Source of the DNA: UBA2185 sp964564625
Lineage (GTDB): Bacteria; Desulfobacterota; Syntrophia; Syntrophales; UBA2185
Assembly (NCBI GenBank): GCA_964564625.1
Contig: CAZMBE010000008.1
Location: 35,977-99,976 of the forward strand
Direction: 5' to 3'
DNA length: 64,000 nucleotides
Positions 25,144 to 34,099 of the stretch are shown here, piece by piece. The position numbers were made by a program, and so were the translations under genes. Below the pieces are notes generated by a model, which saw nothing but the letters and a program-made list of their open reading frames with translations, did no database searches and was not told the origin of the DNA. Every line of letters starts with the position of its first letter. Position 1 is the first letter of the stretch.

Positions 25144-26703
25144 ATGAAGAACATAGCACAACATTCTGAGGCAAAATGTGTTGCCGTTTTAGGAACCGGT
25201 TCAGATGTAGGAAAAAGTGTCGTAGTTACGGCCTTATGCCGTATTTTCAATGATCTCGGCGTACCCGTAGCCCCGTTTAAGGCGCAGAATATGTCCAATA
25301 ATTCGTATGTCACACCTGAAGGAGGAGAGATGGGACGGGCACAGATTGTCCAGGCGGAAGCTGCCCGTATCACTCCCCATGTGGACATGAACCCAGTGCT
25401 CCTCAAACCGTCAACGGATATATGTGCCCAGGTAGTCCTCCAGGGAAAACCGATGGGAAACAGAGAAGCAAAAGAATATTTTGCAAACACAGATTACCTT
25501 TTTGAAAAAGCATTAGCCAGTCTGGAGTGTCTCCGGGGGTCATACTCGCTCATCTTCATGGAAGGCGCCGGCTCCTGTGCTGAGGTCAATCTTCGATCCC
25601 GTGATTTTGTAAACTTCCGCATGGCACATGCTGCCGATGCGCCGGTTATCCTTGTTGCCGATATAGACCGGGGAGGTGTATTCGCCCAGATTATTGGAAC
25701 CCTGGATATCATTCCGGCAGATGACAGGGAACGCGTGAAAGGCATCGTCATCAACCGCTTCCGGGGTGATCCGCATATCTTCACAACAGGTATTGAGTAT
25801 ATCGAAAGCAAAACCGGAATCCCCGTTCTTGGTCTGATACCGTACTTCCATCACATCCAGATAGAATCTGAAGACGGCCTGCCCCTGGATGTCCGGATCG
25901 ACCCGTCATCCGGTCCCGAACCGGGAAAGATTAATATGGGGGTAATCCGGCTGCCGCATATCTCCAATTTTACAGATTTTGACCCTTTCATGCGTGATGC
26001 ATCTGTGAATGTCCACTATCTTGCCCGTGCTCGGCCTCTGGATGGCTATGATGTGATCTTTCTTCCCGGTACGAAAAATGGGCGATTCGATATGGAATGG
26101 CTGAAGGATACAGGCTGGGCAGCCGAACTTTCAAAGTTCATACGAGACGGCGGCCGACTTGTGGGTATATGTGGCGGGTATCAGTTGCTCGGTAAGGTGA
26201 TCATCGACCCTGACGGTGTTGAAGGAACACCGGGAGAGACATATTGCCTTGGCTTTCTGGATGTAGAGACGACGCTGCACAAGGAAAAAATACTGTCCCG
26301 TTCCACCGGCATCTGGGAGGATGACGGAGAAAAGGCAGCGGGGTATGAGATACACATGGGTGTTACTAAACGCGACCCGGGAGTACGCCCTGTGATTCAT
26401 GTTCTCACACAAAATGGTGACCCCGTTGACCGTTGCGATGGAGGGAAAAGTTCTGATGGCAGAATCTGGGGCACCTATTTCCATGGTCTTTTTGACATGC
26501 CTAGTTTCAGACATTCGTTCCTGCAGGGGATCTCGGTTAATTATAACCCAGGAAAACACGATTGCCACAGAGGTCATGCATCCGATTTTAAAGATTATCA
26601 GTATGATCTGCTGGCAGACCATTTCCGTGCTCATATGAACATGGACAGCCTTTTTACAATTCTAGGTTATAACAAGAAGGAGATGTGTAATGCAGCCGTA
26701 TGA
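25144..26703 (+). CDS. cbiP: Cobyric acid synthase (amidotransferase) CbiP/CobQ
   Basis: CbiP amidates four side chains of the corrin ring using glutamine and ATP. The 519-residue protein has the N-terminal P-loop GTGSDVGKSVVVTALCRIF, FKAQNMSNNSYVT and EGAGSCAEVNL. A C-terminal type 1 glutaminase-like domain has the nucleophile elbow GICGGYQLLG and the partner GTYFHGLFD. The nucleophile Cys is present. It starts 23 bp after cbiR and overlaps tonB by 14 bp, within one plus-strand unit. Its presence beside cbiR suggests that salvage and late corrin assembly are linked here. Confidence 0.95.
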   Translation: MKNIAQHSEAKCVAVLGTGSDVGKSVVVTALCRIFNDLGVPVAPFKAQNMSNNSYVTPEGGEMGRAQIVQAEAARITPHVDMNPVLLKPSTDICAQVVLQGKPMGNREAKEYFANTDYLFEKALASLECLRGSYSLIFMEGAGSCAEVNLRSRDFVNFRMAHAADAPVILVADIDRGGVFAQIIGTLDIIPADDRERVKGIVINRFRGDPHIFTTGIEYIESKTGIPVLGLIPYFHHIQIESEDGLPLDVRIDPSSGPEPGKINMGVIRLPHISNFTDFDPFMRDASVNVHYLARARPLDGYDVIFLPGTKNGRFDMEWLKDTGWAAELSKFIRDGGRLVGICGGYQLLGKVIIDPDGVEGTPGETYCLGFLDVETTLHKEKILSRSTGIWEDDGEKAAGYEIHMGVTKRDPGVRPVIHVLTQNGDPVDRCDGGKSSDGRIWGTYFHGLFDMPSFRHSFLQGISVNYNPGKHDCHRGHASDFKDYQYDLLADHFRAHMNMDSLFTILGYNKKEMCNAAV

Positions 26704-27457
26704 ATTGTTCCGAAAAAGAAGCAATACACAAAGGAGCACTTTTTTTGCCCTTTCCATATCCCTGGCTTTTCATATGGTCATATTCTTGATCTTGATAACG
26801 GCTACCGCCGCCCCCGCCATATTAAAGGTGGAAGATGATCAGATCATTCATGTATTTATTGCTTCCATAGAGACCGAACATAACGCACATCCATGGGGTC
26901 CGCAATCCCCTGGAGACGTTATAGAGAGCAAAAAGAAAAAAATGGTCGAGATGGCGAACATAGACATACCTATCGATAAACAGGATAGACACAAGGTGGA
27001 TGTTGAACCGGTTACTCAGCATACTCTTGAAAAAGAATCTTTCAGGAGGGCAATTGTAGAAACACCTCAACCAAGCGATTCTGAAACGGTATATGTAACA
27101 CCGTCACAGACTGCCCATACAGTTCAAGGCTGGTCAGTGTTGCCCGGCCATTCGCCGGTAAAGGAAATATCCCTTGCCGTACCGCGGTATCGTGAGAATG
27201 CCCCACCCGCCTATCCCTCGATTGCCCGAATGCGGGGTTATGAAGGTGTTGTACTGCTTGCCGCGCAAATATTCAGCGATGGTGGAGTAGGCAGTTTGAA
27301 GATAAAAAAATCATCGGGATACGAGGTTTTGGATAGATCAGCTGTGAAAGCCGTAAAGACATGGAAATTTGAACCCGGGACCAGGTTGGGGAAACCTGTC
27401 AGCATGTGGGTTGAGGTTCCGGTGAAATTTGTCTTGAAAGATACGGAAACAATATAA
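26690..27457 (+). CDS. tonB: TonB energy-transducing protein
   Basis: TonB links the inner-membrane ExbBD motor to outer-membrane receptors. The 255-residue protein has an N-terminal membrane helix (about residues 19-42), a long periplasmic linker and a TonB C-terminal domain (AYPSIARMRGYEGVVLLAAQ, GYEVLDRSAVKAVKTWKFEP). AAGGAG sits 8 bases before ATG 26690 inside the cbiP 3' end. Being last in the cobamide cluster, it is probably dedicated to the BtuB receptor. exbB and exbD are not in the window. Confidence 0.9.
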   Translation: MQPYELFRKRSNTQRSTFFALSISLAFHMVIFLILITATAAPAILKVEDDQIIHVFIASIETEHNAHPWGPQSPGDVIESKKKKMVEMANIDIPIDKQDRHKVDVEPVTQHTLEKESFRRAIVETPQPSDSETVYVTPSQTAHTVQGWSVLPGHSPVKEISLAVPRYRENAPPAYPSIARMRGYEGVVLLAAQIFSDGGVGSLKIKKSSGYEVLDRSAVKAVKTWKFEPGTRLGKPVSMWVEVPVKFVLKDTETI

Positions 27458-27498
27458 TCAACTAGAGCCATTAGAAGATCAAATAGTATAAAAGCTAA

Positions 27499-27529
27499 GC
27501 AGCGCTCGCAAATGATTGACAAGCGCTGC
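27499..27529. terminator. Possible stem-loop terminator between tonB and the convergent HEAT gene
   Basis: GCAGCGCT (27499-27506) and AGCGCTGC (27522-27529) form a perfect 8-bp inverted repeat with a 15-base loop, placed between convergent genes. There is no U-run after either arm, so intrinsic termination is only a possibility. Confidence 0.35.
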
Positions 27530-27578
27530 CGTTACGTACAATGGTACAACCCACACTTTGATATATGGAGAAGAGTGA

Positions 27579-28364
27579 TCAGTCCATATATTTCAATGCC
27601 TCTTCGGCTTCAGCGCGGACGATATATGCATAGTCCCACGCGAACGCTTCATCCAGCCCCGAAATTCTGCCCAGCGCCTTTTTGGCGAGAGCCTTCTCTT
27701 TAGGGCCGATAAATCCGAACTTTGCCATCTTCCCTATACTGCGTACCGCCTTTGCCCGAACGGTAGAGTGGCTGTCCGACAGGTTTTTCGTAAGAGCGCG
27801 AAACATGTTACTCCTTGTTTTTGGAGTAATCCGCTGAGGTTTCAGATGCTCAACCAGCTTTCCCAACAGCCGGGATGCCGTATCCCGGACCTCTGCATTG
27901 GAGTCATCCATGGCCACGATTACCTTGGGAATGATGGAAGCCATCTCCGGCGCCTGGATTTTCCCCATGGCATAGAGCGCAAAAATTCTCATGTAGGGAT
28001 CGAAAGACCCTGAGTAGAACTTGAGCAGCGGTTTAATGGCCGGCTTCCCTATTTGGCCCAAAGCTCTGGTCAACTGCATCTGGACCTTTAAATCCGCCTC
28101 CTTCAATTGATAGAGAATAAGGGGGATTGACTTTTCACCTGTCGCGACCAGGATCTTGAAGGCACGTTCCACGGCCGGCTCAAGATCGGGGCGGTCAAAA
28201 AGGTCGATATGGAATATACTGCATACAGCGAGGATTGCTTCGTTGAATTCTTGTGCCTTTAATCCTTTTAGCCTTCTCGCTATTTCATCCAGCCCTTCGA
28301 TAACATCATAGACACTGTCTTCCCTGAGCTTCCGAAAGGATACCTCTATATCTCGCTTCGTCAT
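27579..28364 (-). CDS. HEAT-repeat protein
   Basis: This 261-residue soluble protein consists of helical repeats of HEAT type, for example VQMQLTRALGQIGKPAIKPL, MRIFALYAMGKIQAPEMASI and VRAKAVRSIGKMAKFG. Such proteins act as protein-interaction scaffolds, and the sequence gives no partner. AAAGGAGG lies 8 bases before ATG 28364. It stands alone, convergent to tonB, with a 320-bp spacer upstream. Confidence 0.8.
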   Translation of the reverse strand: MTKRDIEVSFRKLREDSVYDVIEGLDEIARRLKGLKAQEFNEAILAVCSIFHIDLFDRPDLEPAVERAFKILVATGEKSIPLILYQLKEADLKVQMQLTRALGQIGKPAIKPLLKFYSGSFDPYMRIFALYAMGKIQAPEMASIIPKVIVAMDDSNAEVRDTASRLLGKLVEHLKPQRITPKTRSNMFRALTKNLSDSHSTVRAKAVRSIGKMAKFGFIGPKEKALAKKALGRISGLDEAFAWDYAYIVRAEAEEALKYMD

Positions 28365-28684
28365 AGCCTAATCCTCCTTTCATAAATTCCTTGAGTAAAC
28401 ATGCCATAAGTTCAGATTCAGAAAACCTGCAATACCATCATAAATTCCTCGTAATGTATCCCATGGTTGATATAAAAGAACCGCTTACACGCATTCTCTC
28501 TTTGCAGTATAAGGAGAACACCGGGGTATGTCAAGACAAACCCATGCAGGTTCCGGGGTGACTGTTAGGGCCGGTATAGATGTGTGGGTATCAAGTTCAC
28601 GAAACTGCGTTCGGAGGAATCTGCTGACGCGCGTCAGGCTGAAGAAAATTACAATGCTGCCAAGGTCGTTGGCGAGTCTCGCTG
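28365..28684. other. Spacer upstream of the HEAT gene; no gene recognised
   Basis: No convincing coding sequence is present. It holds a perfect 14-bp palindrome CTGACGCGCGTCAG (28624-28637) close to the end of the small membrane protein gene and the upstream region of the HEAT gene on the minus strand. A 65-codon plus-strand frame from 28528 has no family likeness. Confidence 0.5.
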
Positions 28685-29065
28685 TTATTCAAGATATCGC
28701 ACGAAAGAAAAGAATTTTCGCTTGAATATGAGGGTTATATTTTCCTGAACAAGCACACGGCGGCCTGCTTCAAGAGATCCCATCTGCATGCCGTCAAGCT
28801 TCACTATTCTGCCGTCGTCAAGAACAACCATGAATGCTTTCCCGGCGGTTTCCCCCAACCGTGCCTGTTCACTTTCTTTTGAAATGCCCGGGATCGGTTG
28901 CCCGACTGGCCGTGGAGGATCTAATACCAGGACATAAAAAAACAACACGACCAAAATAATGACAGGCACCCAGATAAAAAAGAAACGTCGTCCCTTTCTT
29001 CTATCGGGATCTCCATAATGTGAAGGCCCCTTGCCTTTACTCCCCTGTTTTTTCTGCTGGCTCAC
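28685..29065 (-). CDS. Small single-span membrane protein of unknown function
   Basis: This 126-residue protein has a very basic, hydrophilic N terminus (about residues 1-27), one membrane helix (about 28-48) and a C-terminal part of about 75 residues with VVLDDGRIVKLDGMQMG. Charge distribution puts the N terminus in the cytoplasm and the C-terminal domain in the periplasm. The start is GTG 29065 with AGGAG 7 bases upstream. I do not recognise a family. It is transcribed away from the promoter of the patatin gene. Confidence 0.65.
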   Translation of the reverse strand: MSQQKKQGSKGKGPSHYGDPDRRKGRRFFFIWVPVIILVVLFFYVLVLDPPRPVGQPIPGISKESEQARLGETAGKAFMVVLDDGRIVKLDGMQMGSLEAGRRVLVQENITLIFKRKFFSFVRYLE

Positions 29066-29406
29066 GCGTTACTCCTGTACAACGATTTCTTGATTACGTA
29101 TAAAAAAACTTATCAGATGGTTACCGGTCATGTCAAGGCATTGAAACTCTCCGCTGTACACTGTGGAGAATCTCCGATCTTTACGGAATAATGCTGTTCG
29201 TTTACTCAACCGCAGTAATTGCCTGAAATATATAAAGCAGCAAGAAGATTATGGCCGGTTATCATTGGAAGAAAATTGTCTTGACATACAAGAAACCCTC
29301 CCCGTATACTTCACTGTCAAAAAGCAAGTGCTTATGAGGAGTTAAGCCTTGGGGCTGTCACTTTGTTAAAGTTCTTAAGTATCGCCTTGGCAAAGGGGGG
29401 CTGAAT
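29066..29406. other. Divergent spacer upstream of the patatin gene
   Basis: It carries the promoter at 29281-29310. A 60-codon plus-strand frame (29163-29345) overlaps that promoter, has no ribosome-binding site and shows no family likeness, so I do not call it a gene. Nothing else is evident. Confidence 0.5.
29281..29310 (+). promoter_or_regulatory. Sigma-70-type promoter for the patatin-like lipoprotein gene
   Basis: TTGACA (29281-29286) and TATACT (29305-29310) are separated by 18 bases, about 97 bases before ATG 29407. The same hexamers and spacer length occur upstream of the secreted metallopeptidase gene at 61610-61639. Confidence 0.65.
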
Positions 29407-30825
29407 ATGGGGTTCAATATTGTAGCGCCGCCGCTGAAAGTGTTCATTGCCATTATGGGTCTTTTTGCACTCGTATCGTGCACTGCCCAGTATCCTCTGA
29501 ATCCCAAACTGGAATTCAAAACGAGGACCAACCCCTTCCAGAGCAAGCTGCTGTCACCAAACAAATCCGATGAGTTGTTCCTCATCCTCGCTTTTTCCGG
29601 CGGCGGGACCCGTGCGGCATCACTTTCCTACGGCATCCTTGAAGCCCTGGACCGTGTTGAGATTCCGACTCCGCAAGGGCGTATAGGCGCGGATAATACA
29701 CGCATAAAGCACACCCTGCTTGATGAGGTGGATCTCATTACCGGGGTTTCCGGTGGAAGCTTTACCTCGGCCTACTATGGGTTGCACGGCAGGAACGCCT
29801 TCAGAGACTACAGGGAAAAGGTTCTTCGGAAGAATCTTCAGGGCGGCCTCTTCTGGGGGCTCATCAACCCCGTGAACTGGGTCCGGCTAGGGTCTCCACG
29901 CTTCGGGAGAAGCGACCTGGCGCAGGAATACTATGACTACATGGTTTTTCACAGCGCTACGCTCGGTGACATGGCAAGCGGCAAAGGGCCTGCCGTTATC
30001 ATTTTGGCTACCGATGCCAATGCCGGAATTGTCTTTCCTTTCATTCCAAGCCGTTTTGCCCTGATCTGCTCAGATTTCGAAAAATTCCCCCTGGCCCGGG
30101 CAGTTGCCGCCTCGGCGGCTTTCCCGGGACCCCTGACTCCGATTATTCTCAAGAACTATGCGGGACAATGCCAACACAAGGTTCCTGAATGGATTACCAA
30201 TGCCCTCGCGAAGCCCGACCCCGCGAGCCGCGTGTATTATAATGCCGTCACGACAAGTACGTATCTTGATCCTGATACGAAGCCCTATATCCATCTCATA
30301 GATGGTGGTGTTTCTGATAACCTCGGTATCCGGGGAATGATAGAGACCATAGCGGCACAGGGTGGTATCCGAGATGCCCTGAAAGGAGAGAGTCTTTCTA
30401 AGACACGCCGGGTGGCTTTTATCATTGTCGATGCCCAGACGCAGGAAAAACCGCGCTGGAGGATTCTTGATGAGATCCCCGGCCTGGGGGCGATCCTTGG
30501 GGCGTCTTCAACCATCATGATCAACAAGTACAATTTTGAGACCATTGACTTGTTGCGCCGTTATGCTGAGGAATGGACCTATGAAAGCAAGACAGCCGGA
30601 AAGAAATCCATTGAAATCTACATCATTCATGTCGCCTTCGCCTTCCTTTCCGACAAAGCGGAACGGGACTACTTCCAGGAAATCCCTACGGCCCTCAGAC
30701 TTCCGGAAGAGCAGGTGGACAAATTGAGGGAAGTGGCCGGCAAACTCCTCTATTCGCAGGAGCCCTTCAATAAATTAGTGAAGGATCTCGAGGGAAAGAT
30801 GCCGGGAACCGGTCCACCAAAGTGA
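29407..30825 (+). CDS. Patatin-like phospholipase, lipoprotein
   Basis: This 472-residue protein has a signal sequence ending in a lipobox (ALVSC, Cys about residue 25) and a patatin domain. The oxyanion segment is FSGGGTRAASLSYG, the nucleophile elbow GVSGGSFTSA and the dyad Asp motif IDGGVSDNLG. Patatins are Ser-Asp lipid acyl hydrolases, and this one should sit in the periplasm or on the outer membrane. A run of AAAGGGGGG precedes ATG 29407 by about 6 bases. Nothing next to it names the lipid substrate. Confidence 0.88.
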   Translation: MGFNIVAPPLKVFIAIMGLFALVSCTAQYPLNPKLEFKTRTNPFQSKLLSPNKSDELFLILAFSGGGTRAASLSYGILEALDRVEIPTPQGRIGADNTRIKHTLLDEVDLITGVSGGSFTSAYYGLHGRNAFRDYREKVLRKNLQGGLFWGLINPVNWVRLGSPRFGRSDLAQEYYDYMVFHSATLGDMASGKGPAVIILATDANAGIVFPFIPSRFALICSDFEKFPLARAVAASAAFPGPLTPIILKNYAGQCQHKVPEWITNALAKPDPASRVYYNAVTTSTYLDPDTKPYIHLIDGGVSDNLGIRGMIETIAAQGGIRDALKGESLSKTRRVAFIIVDAQTQEKPRWRILDEIPGLGAILGASSTIMINKYNFETIDLLRRYAEEWTYESKTAGKKSIEIYIIHVAFAFLSDKAERDYFQEIPTALRLPEEQVDKLREVAGKLLYSQEPFNKLVKDLEGKMPGTGPPK

Positions 30826-30941
30826 CACGCAGCAGGGGATCATGTGACAGAGGCCGCTCTTTCACACGATCGAAGGGCTCTCCTCCATATGTGCGCACAT
30901 ACCTTACAGCGGACATACTTCCTTAATTTCGGGGCATAACC

Positions 30942-31005
30942 ATGCATTATCTCTATCTGCTTTTCGTTTTCATACCTATCAGCATCGTAATGAAAAGTAT
31001 GCATC
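30942..31005 (+). CDS. Start of a membrane protein truncated by an assembly gap
   Basis: Only 21 residues remain before the N run. They form a hydrophobic helix (YLYLLFVFIPISIV) and resemble the N terminus of Ca2+/H+ antiporters of the CaxA/ChaA type, but this is too short to decide. If it is a full gene, most of its length is missing, because an ilvD stop on the other strand lies only 12 bases past the gap. Confidence 0.35.
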
Positions 31006-31105
31006 NNNNNNNNNNNNNNNNNNNNNNNNNNNNNNNNNNNNNNNNNNNNNNNNNNNNNNNNNNNNNNNNNNNNNNNNNNNNNNNNNNNNNNNNNNNNNNN
31101 NNNNN
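31006..31105. other. Assembly gap (100 N)
   Basis: There are exactly 100 undetermined bases, the same size as the gap in parB, so this is a placeholder. The left flank is an open membrane-protein frame and the right flank is the intact 3' end of ilvD. Confidence 0.95.
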
Positions 31106-31117
31106 TAAAAGAGGCGG

Positions 31118-32779
31118 TCAGTCTTTGAAGACAGCCCCGGTACTGGCAGAGGTGACGAGTTTCGCGTACCGGGCCAGGTAGCCGCTCTTGATAGCAGGCG
31201 GTTTGGGCTTGAATGCCTTTTGCCGTTTCTTCAATTCGTCCGGGCTGACTTTGAGGGTGATGGTTTTTTTCGGGATGTCGATAGCAATGATATCTCCTTC
31301 TTTGACGAGTCCGATCGGGCCCTCCTCGGCAGCCTCCGGAGAGATGTGCCCGATCGCCGCACCGCGGGTGCCGCCGCTGAATCTCCCATCGGTAAGCAGC
31401 GCAACTGTGGTATCAAGCCCCATACCGGCGATTGCTGATGTCGGCGCCAGCATTTCCCGCATACCGGGGCCGCCTTTCGGGCCCTCGTAGCGGATCACGA
31501 CGATGTCGCCCGGTTTGATCTTGCCGCCCAGGATGGCGGGAATGGCGTCTTCCTCGGAATCAAAGATGCGGGCTTTGCCCTCATTAATAAGCATATTTTC
31601 TGCCACGGCGGACTGCTTCACCACAGCGCCGTCAGGGGCAAGATTTCCCCTGAGGATCGCGATTCCTCCTTCCTTCGTATAGGGGTTGTCCAGAGGCCGG
31701 ATGACGTTGCGGTTCAAAACCTTGGCGCTCTTGATATTATCCCCAACTGTTTTTCCCGTAACCGTCAAGGATTTCAGGTCAATGACGCCGAGAGAGCTGA
31801 CATCCTTCATAACCGCTTGAATGCCGCCTGCCGCGTCGAGATCCTCCAGGTGGTGCGCTCCGGCGGGACTCAGTTTGCAGAGATTCGGAATTTTCTTGCT
31901 GATTTCATTGAATATGTCCAAATCCAGCGTGATGCCCGCTTCATGGGCGATGGCGGGAATATGCAGGACCGTATTCGTCGAGCATCCGAGGGCCATATCC
32001 ACAGCGATGGCATTTTTAAAGGCCGAGAGGGTAGCTATTGTCCGTGGAAGAACATTTTTTTTGACGAGTTCCATGATTTTCATGCCGGCCAGCTTTGCCA
32101 TCCTCCGCCGGGCTGCCTGAACAGCGGGCACCGTTCCGTTTCCGGGGAGGCCGAGACCAAGGGCCTCGGTGACACAGTTCATGGAGTTCGCCGTAAACAT
32201 GCCGGCACAGGAACCACACCCGGGACAGGCGCAATCCTCCAAGGCCTTCAGTTCCTTTTCCTTCATGCGTCGTGATTTGACTTTTCCCACTCCTTCAAAG
32301 ACACTGATGAGATCCACCGTTTTCCCTTCCAGGGCACCCGCCAGCATGGGACCGCCGCTGATGAATATGGTGGGGATATTCAGGCGAAGGGTCGCCATCA
32401 ACATTCCGGGGATGATCTTATCGCAGTTGGGGACCATGACCAGCCCGTCGAAGGGATGCGCAATTGCCATGATCTCAATGGAATCGGCAATCAGTTCCCG
32501 ACTGGCGAGGGAGTATTTCATGCCTGTGTGACCCATGGCAATCCCGTCACACACTCCGATGACAGGAAATTCGACTGGCGTGCCTCCCGCCATACGGATG
32601 CCTGATTTTACATCTTCAGCAATAATATCCAAGTGAATGTGGCCGGGGATAATTTCATTGGCGGAATTCACCACGCCGATTAATGGTCTGGCAATTTCTT
32701 CATCGGTGTACCCCATGGCTTTGAACAATGACCGGTGTGGGGCTCGCTCCAACCCTTTCTTCATCAGGTCGCTTCGCAT
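31118..32779 (-). CDS. ilvD: Dihydroxy-acid dehydratase
   Basis: IlvD dehydrates dihydroxyisovalerate and dihydroxymethylvalerate to the keto acids of Val/Leu and Ile. The 553-residue protein has the Fe-S cysteines in PNCDKIIPGM and CPGCGSCAGMFTANSMNC, plus TDGRFSGGTRG near the C terminus. AAGGAG lies about 7 bases before ATG 32779. It is last in the ilv cluster, and the 204-bp spacer from ilvC carries a repeat, so its co-transcription is likely but not certain. Confidence 0.96.
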   Translation of the reverse strand: MRSDLMKKGLERAPHRSLFKAMGYTDEEIARPLIGVVNSANEIIPGHIHLDIIAEDVKSGIRMAGGTPVEFPVIGVCDGIAMGHTGMKYSLASRELIADSIEIMAIAHPFDGLVMVPNCDKIIPGMLMATLRLNIPTIFISGGPMLAGALEGKTVDLISVFEGVGKVKSRRMKEKELKALEDCACPGCGSCAGMFTANSMNCVTEALGLGLPGNGTVPAVQAARRRMAKLAGMKIMELVKKNVLPRTIATLSAFKNAIAVDMALGCSTNTVLHIPAIAHEAGITLDLDIFNEISKKIPNLCKLSPAGAHHLEDLDAAGGIQAVMKDVSSLGVIDLKSLTVTGKTVGDNIKSAKVLNRNVIRPLDNPYTKEGGIAILRGNLAPDGAVVKQSAVAENMLINEGKARIFDSEEDAIPAILGGKIKPGDIVVIRYEGPKGGPGMREMLAPTSAIAGMGLDTTVALLTDGRFSGGTRGAAIGHISPEAAEEGPIGLVKEGDIIAIDIPKKTITLKVSPDELKKRQKAFKPKPPAIKSGYLARYAKLVTSASTGAVFKD

Positions 32780-32867
32780 ATTTTCTCCTTACATAATTGT
32801 TCCCCTCGGGGAGTGGGAGCAAACGCTTCGCCTTGAAGCGAAGGTTTCGGTTCAATCTTTTGCGTCG

Positions 32868-32955
32868 CAAGGGGTCGAGGATTCCAGGATTCGAGAGGAG
32901 TAATGAAGAAATGCTCCCCTGCTCCCGTGACCCCTTGTATCCTTGAATCCTCAAG
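32868..32955. repeat. Imperfect inverted repeat, REP-like, in the ilvC-ilvD spacer
   Basis: The arm GAGGATTCCAGGATTCGAG (32877-32895) and the reverse complement of the arm CCCCTTGTATCCTTGAATCCTC (32931-32952) match over about 24 bases with 6-7 differences, around a loop of about 31 bases. A related stretch (CTCCTTGACTCCTTGAACCC, near 2474-2492) occurs elsewhere in the window. The composition fits a dispersed extragenic repeat. Confidence 0.5.
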
Positions 32956-32983
32956 CCATCGGCTGTAGACGACGGTCTTGTCG

Positions 32984-34030
32984 TTATTTTTTTCTCCGTT
33001 CCGGTCTCAAAGAACGAACAACTGCTCCTGCCATCCACATCTCGCTGTTTTTTATGACATCGAGCTCCTTTTGCAGTTTCTCCCGGTAATCGGGCGCGGA
33101 GTTGACTTCCAGGACAATAGCCGTTTCTTTGCCGGAGGCCACCCGATCGTATAATTCATCAAATACAGGCGCCACGGCATTGCGGAACTTGTCTTTCCAG
33201 TCAAGGGCACCCCGCTGGGCAGTCGTGCTGCAATTGGCGTACATCCAGTCCATGCCGTTTTGCGCGACGAGAGGCATGAGACTTTGTGTCAACTCTTCGA
33301 CAGTTTCATTGAAAGCTTCACTGGGGCTGTGTCCGTGTTTGCGAAGAACATTATACTGGGCTTCCAGAACACCGGCCAGACAACCCATGAGCACGCCCCG
33401 CTCACCCGTGAGGTCGCTGTACACCTCTTTTTCGAAGGTGGTGGGGAAAAGGTATCCCGATCCGATAGTAATGCCAACAGCAAGGGTCCTTTCCTGTGCC
33501 TTTCCTGTGGAATCCTGAAATACAGCGTAACTGGAGTTAATGCCGCTTCCGGCAAGGAAATTGTCGCGCACGGTACGCCCCGCTCCTTTTGGGGCCACGA
33601 GAATGACATCGATATCTGCGGGAGGGATTACACCAGTCTGTTCTTTATACACAATTGAGAATCCGTGGGAAAAATAGAGGGCCTTCCCTTTCGTCAAATG
33701 GAGTTTGAGTTCCGGCCACATCTCCTTCTGGCCTGCGTCAGACAGCAGGTACTGGATGATGGTGCCGCGCTTGGCGGCTTCCATTGGCGGGAAGAGTGTC
33801 TCCCCCGGAATAAAACCTTCGTCAATAGCTTTTTGCCAGTTGTATTCCCCCTCACCGACGATGCATCGGATACCGTTATCCTTCATATTGAGCGCCTGAC
33901 CGCGTCCCTGCACACCGTAACCGATGACGGCAACGACTTCATTTTTAAGTACCTGCCGCGCCTTTTCCAAAGTAAATTCTTCCGACGTTACAACCTCTTC
34001 CATGACTCCGCCAATGTTGATTTTTGGCAT
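32984..34030 (-). CDS. ilvC: Ketol-acid reductoisomerase (NADP+)
   Basis: IlvC converts acetolactate or acetohydroxybutyrate to the dihydroxy acids using NADPH and Mg2+. The 348-residue protein has the Rossmann motif VVAVIGYGVQGRGQALNMKD, LVAPKGAG, and the metal-ligand segments SDLTGERGVLMG and EAFNETVEELTQSL. GAGGAGG lies 8 bases before ATG 34030. It follows ilvN by 69 bp. Length fits the class I enzyme with a modest N-terminal extension. Confidence 0.95.
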   Translation of the reverse strand: MPKINIGGVMEEVVTSEEFTLEKARQVLKNEVVAVIGYGVQGRGQALNMKDNGIRCIVGEGEYNWQKAIDEGFIPGETLFPPMEAAKRGTIIQYLLSDAGQKEMWPELKLHLTKGKALYFSHGFSIVYKEQTGVIPPADIDVILVAPKGAGRTVRDNFLAGSGINSSYAVFQDSTGKAQERTLAVGITIGSGYLFPTTFEKEVYSDLTGERGVLMGCLAGVLEAQYNVLRKHGHSPSEAFNETVEELTQSLMPLVAQNGMDWMYANCSTTAQRGALDWKDKFRNAVAPVFDELYDRVASGKETAIVLEVNSAPDYREKLQKELDVIKNSEMWMAGAVVRSLRPERRKK

Positions 34031-34099
34031 TTGTAGTACCTCCTCGTTGTTATGATTTGTAGTATAAAAGCCTGGTATTGCTTTGTATCCGTATGAAAG

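Noticed and set aside
28528..28725. 65-codon plus-strand frame
   Set aside because: No ribosome-binding site, no family likeness, and it runs into the opposite-strand small membrane protein gene.
29163..29345. 60-codon plus-strand frame before the patatin gene
   Set aside because: It overlaps the promoter at 29281-29310 and lacks a ribosome-binding site.
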